Source: Nostoc sp. GT001 (GTDB taxonomy: Bacteria > Cyanobacteriota > Cyanobacteriia > Cyanobacteriales > Nostocaceae). Taken from it: 8,393 bases of DNA. The number at the start of each line of letters is the position of its first letter. Within the stretch, counting starts at the first letter, position 1. A program made the translations under genes and the position numbers. The stretch lies in contig NZ_JAUDRJ010000003.1 in the NCBI RefSeq assembly GCF_030382115.1, forward strand, positions 3,074,063 to 3,082,455, in the 5' to 3' direction. The notes beneath the pieces are model-generated. The model was not told the DNA's origin. It ran no database searches and was given only the letters and a program-made list of their open reading frames with translations. Positions 5,950 to 8,393 of the stretch are shown here, one piece after another.

Positions 5950-6230
5950 TTTCTCCTTAGATTGTTACTTGTGGTTAATTAAGTTGATAGTTAACGAACT
6001 TGTATTTAAGACAACATCATCTGTCTCTTAAGCCAGTCCCAAAGCAATCAAGTTTTAATTGAAGATTTCAATTTTTTATTCAATAAAATCAACTGTAAGA
6101 CTCAAGGATTCATAGTATATCTATCAGTCCTAGCACAGGTTTTTTAATTGCAACTTATGAACAATTATGATCGTTGTTTATATGTATCTTTGACAAGGAG
6201 GAGACTACCAGCATTTAAATAAGTTGGTGG
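5950..6230 (-). promoter_or_regulatory. AT-rich dapA-rnj gap, probable rnj leader
   Basis: A 281-bp, clearly AT-rich spacer upstream of rnj. On the minus strand there is a possible -10 TATACT (6119-6114) but no matching -35. A small hairpin, AATTGAA-GAT-TTCAATT (6057-6073), lies next to a T run on the plus strand. Just after dapA, the segment 6208-6229 can form a weak 6-bp stem (ACCAGC/GTTGGT) without a T tract, so no convincing dapA terminator is seen. If transcription starts near 6107 the rnj mRNA would have an untranslated leader of about 155 nt. Confidence 0.4.
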
Positions 6231-7115
6231 TTAAATTAAACTAAGTTCTTTCAGAACCGCTTCTAATTTTTGACTGACTTCTAAATCAGCTTCACATAGC
6301 GGCGGACGAGTTGAACCAACCTCCCAACCTTGAAGTTGCAGTGCTTTTTTCACTGGAATGGGATTTGAAGTGAGAAATAGAGCTTTAAACAACGGAAATA
6401 GTTGGAGATGAATGTCGCTTGCTACCTCAATTTTTCCCGCACTAAAAGCTTGGATCATCTGCTGTAGTTGGTTTCCTACCAGATGAGAAGCCACACTTAC
6501 TACACCCTTTGCCCCGATCGCTAACAAGGGCAAAGTCATGTAATCATCACCAGAATAGATGTGGAATTCTTTTGGTGTCAAGCGACGAATAACGCTAGCC
6601 TGATCTATATTACCAGTGGATTCTTTAATCCCGACAATATTGCTAACCTCAGCTAACCGGGCAACTGTTTCTGGCTGAAGGTTTTGTCCGGTACGACCAG
6701 GGACATTATATAACAACAACGGTAAGTCGGGACAGGCTTGTGCTATTGCCTTAAAGTGCGCTTCCAATCCCGCTTGCGGCGGTTTGTTGTAATAAGGAAC
6801 AACTTGTAAGGAACCATGTACTCCTATCTTAGACGCTTTTTGGGTGGCTGCGATCGCTTCTTTGGTTGAATTCGATCCACAACCTGCGATTACCTTGGCT
6901 TTTCCGGCCACGGACTGCAATACCTCGACAAACAACTGGTATTCTTCATCCCAACTTAGCGTCGGGGATTCTCCGGTTGTGCCGCACATCACCAATGTAT
7001 CTGTACCGTTGTTAGCTAGATGTGCCGCCAGTTCTGCCGCTACATCATAGTTGACACTACCATCTGCTTTAAATGGCGTAATCATAGCGGTTAAAACATT
7101 ACCAAAATCTCCCAC
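6231..7115 (-). CDS. dapA: 4-hydroxy-tetrahydrodipicolinate synthase
   Basis: Condenses pyruvate with aspartate semialdehyde, the product of the neighbouring Asd, in the first committed step of diaminopimelate and lysine synthesis; cytoplasmic TIM-barrel enzyme, usually tetrameric. Seen: GTTGE (45-49) that binds pyruvate, PYYNKP (107-112) supplying the tetramer-interface Tyr, LYNVPGRTG (135-143) with catalytic Y136 and substrate-binding R141, and the Schiff-base lysine K164 in GIKESTG (162-168). The C-terminal NPIPVKKAL (251-259) is also typical. At 294 aa it is full length. The start is GTG (7115), chosen because the N-terminus [15 protein letters not shown] fits family length and AGGAG (7130-7126) lies 10 nt upstream; no in-frame ATG precedes it. 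It lies 186 bp after asd and 281 bp before rnj, on the same strand. Confidence 0.97.
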   Translation of the reverse strand: MGDFGNVLTAMITPFKADGSVNYDVAAELAAHLANNGTDTLVMCGTTGESPTLSWDEEYQLFVEVLQSVAGKAKVIAGCGSNSTKEAIAATQKASKIGVHGSLQVVPYYNKPPQAGLEAHFKAIAQACPDLPLLLYNVPGRTGQNLQPETVARLAEVSNIVGIKESTGNIDQASVIRRLTPKEFHIYSGDDYMTLPLLAIGAKGVVSVASHLVGNQLQQMIQAFSAGKIEVASDIHLQLFPLFKALFLTSNPIPVKKALQLQGWEVGSTRPPLCEADLEVSQKLEAVLKELSLI

Positions 7116-7167
7116 CCTTTTTTCACTCCTGATTACCCATGTTTTTATATCTTGGTGGTTCTCTATT

Positions 7168-7196
7168 GTAATAACCTATCTGCAAATTGCTTTCAA
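7168..7196 (-). promoter_or_regulatory. Candidate dapA promoter
   Basis: On the minus strand TTGAAA (7196-7191) is followed after exactly 17 nt by TATTAC (7173-7168), with four of six matches in each box or better. Transcription would start about 45 nt before the dapA GTG. The -35 box sits just outside the inverted-repeat element at 7199-7309. Plausible, unproven. Confidence 0.35.
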
Positions 7197-7198
7197 GT

Positions 7199-7309
7199 GT
7201 CATTAGTCATTTGTTATTTGTCCTTTGTCACTTTACTAATGACCAATGACCAATACTTCTCTACGAGAGGCTACGCCAACGACTACGCCCAGTACAAGTG
7301 ACTAATGAC
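7199..7309. repeat. Inverted-repeat intergenic element with heptamer repeats, overlapping the asd stop
   Basis: Ends are a perfect 11-bp inverted repeat, GTCATTAGTCA (7199-7209) and TGACTAATGAC (7299-7309), extendable inward to 15 bp with one T/G wobble (7199-7213 with 7295-7309). Inside are degenerate 7-bp repeats of the ATTAGTC/ATTTGTC type (7201-7230), their complement ACTAATGACCAATGACCAAT (7235-7254), and a segment CTCTACGAGAGGCTACGCC (7259-7277) of a kind that recurs in Nostoc-type intergenic DNA. It resembles a small non-autonomous repeat or hairpin element. It covers the stop codon of asd and most of the asd-dapA gap. Confidence 0.65.
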
Positions 7310-8339
7310 TAATAGCTAATGGTTTGAGTAGATTTTTCTCTACTAATAACTCGGCGATTTGTACTGCATTCAATGCTGCGCCTTTGCGAATTTGGTCGCC
7401 ACATAACCATAATTCCAAGCCACAAGGATGAGAAATATCCTGGCGAATCCTTCCCACTAAAACTTCATCTCGACCTATTGCTTCAATTGGCATCGGAAAA
7501 TGATTCGTTCCCCAATCTTCTACCAATTTAACTCCAGGGGAGGAATTTAAAATTTCTCTGGCTTCCTTCGCACTAAAGGGAGTCTCAAATTCTAAATTAA
7601 TGGCTTCTGAGTGGGCGCGGAGTACGGGAACCCGTATACAGGTCGCAGTGATTCTGATTTGCTGCGTACCAAATATTTTTCGGGTTTCGTTGACCATTTT
7701 CATTTCTTCCTCACAATAACCCGAATCGTTTAATGGGGAGTTATGCGGGAATAAATTAAATGCCAATGGGTAAGGCAATATTTCGGCAATCGGTGGCTGT
7801 CCTTGTAGTATAGCGCTTGTTTGGGTTTTGACTTCTGCCATTGCTCTAGCACCCGCACCACTAGCCGATTGGTAGGTTGCAGCGACAATGCGCTGCACTG
7901 GTTTAACTTTATGCAATGGCCAGACTGCCACAGCCATTAAAATCGTTGTGCAGTTGGGGTTAGCAATAATGCCTTGGTGATGCGCTGCGGCTTGGGGATT
8001 CACCTCTGGCACTACTAAGGGAACTTCCGGGTTCATCCGAAAGGCACTGGAGTTGTCAATTACCACTGCGCCCTTTTCTACGGCAATTGCTGCCCAAGTT
8101 TTGGATGTCGAACCACCTGCACTAGCTAGTACTATATCGACATTTTCAAAGGCGCGATCGCTCACTGCCTCTATTGGTATATTTTCACCTTTAAACCGCA
8201 GCGATCGCCCGACACTCCGCTCTGATGCCAATAACTTCAAGTCAGCAACCGGAAAATTACGGCTTTCTAATAATTCCAGCAACTCTGTGCCTACTGCACC
8301 AGTCGCTCCCAAAATAGCTAAACGATAGGATTTCGACAA
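7302..8339 (-). CDS. asd: Aspartate-semialdehyde dehydrogenase
   Basis: Reduces aspartyl phosphate to aspartate semialdehyde with NADPH, feeding DapA next door and also threonine and methionine synthesis; cytoplasmic. Numbering from the chosen start (345 aa): NADP loop GATGAVG (11-17), SSAFR (97-101) for phosphate/substrate binding, catalytic C130 in NPNCTT, YQSASGAG (156-163), and RVPVLRAHSE (236-245) with the active-site R241 and H243. Start choice: the frame is open further to a TTG at 8372, but a near-perfect ribosome-binding site AAAGGAGG (8355-8348) lies 8 nt before the TTG at 8339. That start gives the usual N-terminus MSKSYRLAILGATG. No ATG is available in frame. The last residues (PLAISH) and the stop lie in an intergenic-type repeat, so the C-terminus may differ from relatives. 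Family identity is certain; the exact start is very likely. Confidence 0.96.
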   Translation of the reverse strand: MSKSYRLAILGATGAVGTELLELLESRNFPVADLKLLASERSVGRSLRFKGENIPIEAVSDRAFENVDIVLASAGGSTSKTWAAIAVEKGAVVIDNSSAFRMNPEVPLVVPEVNPQAAAHHQGIIANPNCTTILMAVAVWPLHKVKPVQRIVAATYQSASGAGARAMAEVKTQTSAILQGQPPIAEILPYPLAFNLFPHNSPLNDSGYCEEEMKMVNETRKIFGTQQIRITATCIRVPVLRAHSEAINLEFETPFSAKEAREILNSSPGVKLVEDWGTNHFPMPIEAIGRDEVLVGRIRQDISHPCGLELWLCGDQIRKGAALNAVQIAELLVEKNLLKPLAISH

Positions 8340-8393
8340 ACTTGCTTCCTCCTTTAAGAGACTTATCTGCAATTTCTTGGAACAATTGACAAT

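Noticed and set aside
6844..7050. Plus-strand open frame opposite dapA; likewise 8053-8328 opposite asd
   Set aside because: Antisense shadows of conserved enzymes, without ribosome-binding sites or known motifs.
7123..7140. Five-codon upstream frame (MGNQE) before dapA whose stop overlaps the dapA ribosome-binding site
   Set aside because: Too short to distinguish from chance, and it has no Lys codons that would suggest attenuation.
7199..7260. CRISPR-like array of short repeats
   Set aside because: Units are 7 bp, degenerate and contiguous with no spacers; they match the cyanobacterial heptamer repeat type instead.
7116..7301. Lysine riboswitch upstream of dapA
   Set aside because: The gap is mostly a repeat element; none of the conserved L-box helices is recognisable, and only about 75 bp remain outside the repeat.

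Overview
This is chromosomal DNA of a cyanobacterium, most likely a filamentous, heterocyst-forming one (Nostocales). Fourteen copies of the octamer GCGATCGC (the cyanobacterial HIP1 site) lie in 8.4 kb. Heptanucleotide (ATTAGTC/GTTAGGA-type) repeats sit between genes. There is a stand-alone protein of the 'Mo-dependent nitrogenase C-terminal' family, and the gene run asd-dapA-rnj is, from memory, usual in Nostoc-type genomes. Genus cannot be fixed from the window.

Left part (1-1063): on the minus strand, rpmF (ribosomal protein L32, 50-223) and a 163-residue single-pass membrane protein of unknown function (370-861), separated by a strong hairpin terminator. A 202-bp divergent intergenic region follows.

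Centre (1064-3417): on the plus strand, a 621-residue caspase-fold (orthocaspase-type) protein in which both catalytic positions are replaced (His to Tyr92, Cys to Asn140). It has one membrane segment and a C-terminal region made of an exactly 100-residue duplication. It converges on the minus-strand Mo_NitC-type small protein (3040-3417). Between the two genes is a hairpin built from 7-bp tandem repeats that could end transcription from both sides.

Right part (3418-8393): about 650 bp with no convincing gene, then three minus-strand housekeeping genes, transcribed in the order asd (TTG start), dapA (GTG start), rnj. Asd and DapA perform successive steps from aspartate to lysine and diaminopimelate for protein and cell wall. 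RNase J processes and degrades RNA. The genes are separated by 186 and 281 bp, so they need not form one tight operon. The asd-dapA gap holds an inverted-repeat element that supplies the last codons and the stop of asd. rnj ends in two consecutive hairpins.

The most interesting item is the catalytically dead caspase homologue with its duplicated repeat domain, divergent from an unknown membrane protein. No complete new defence or mobile system is evident.
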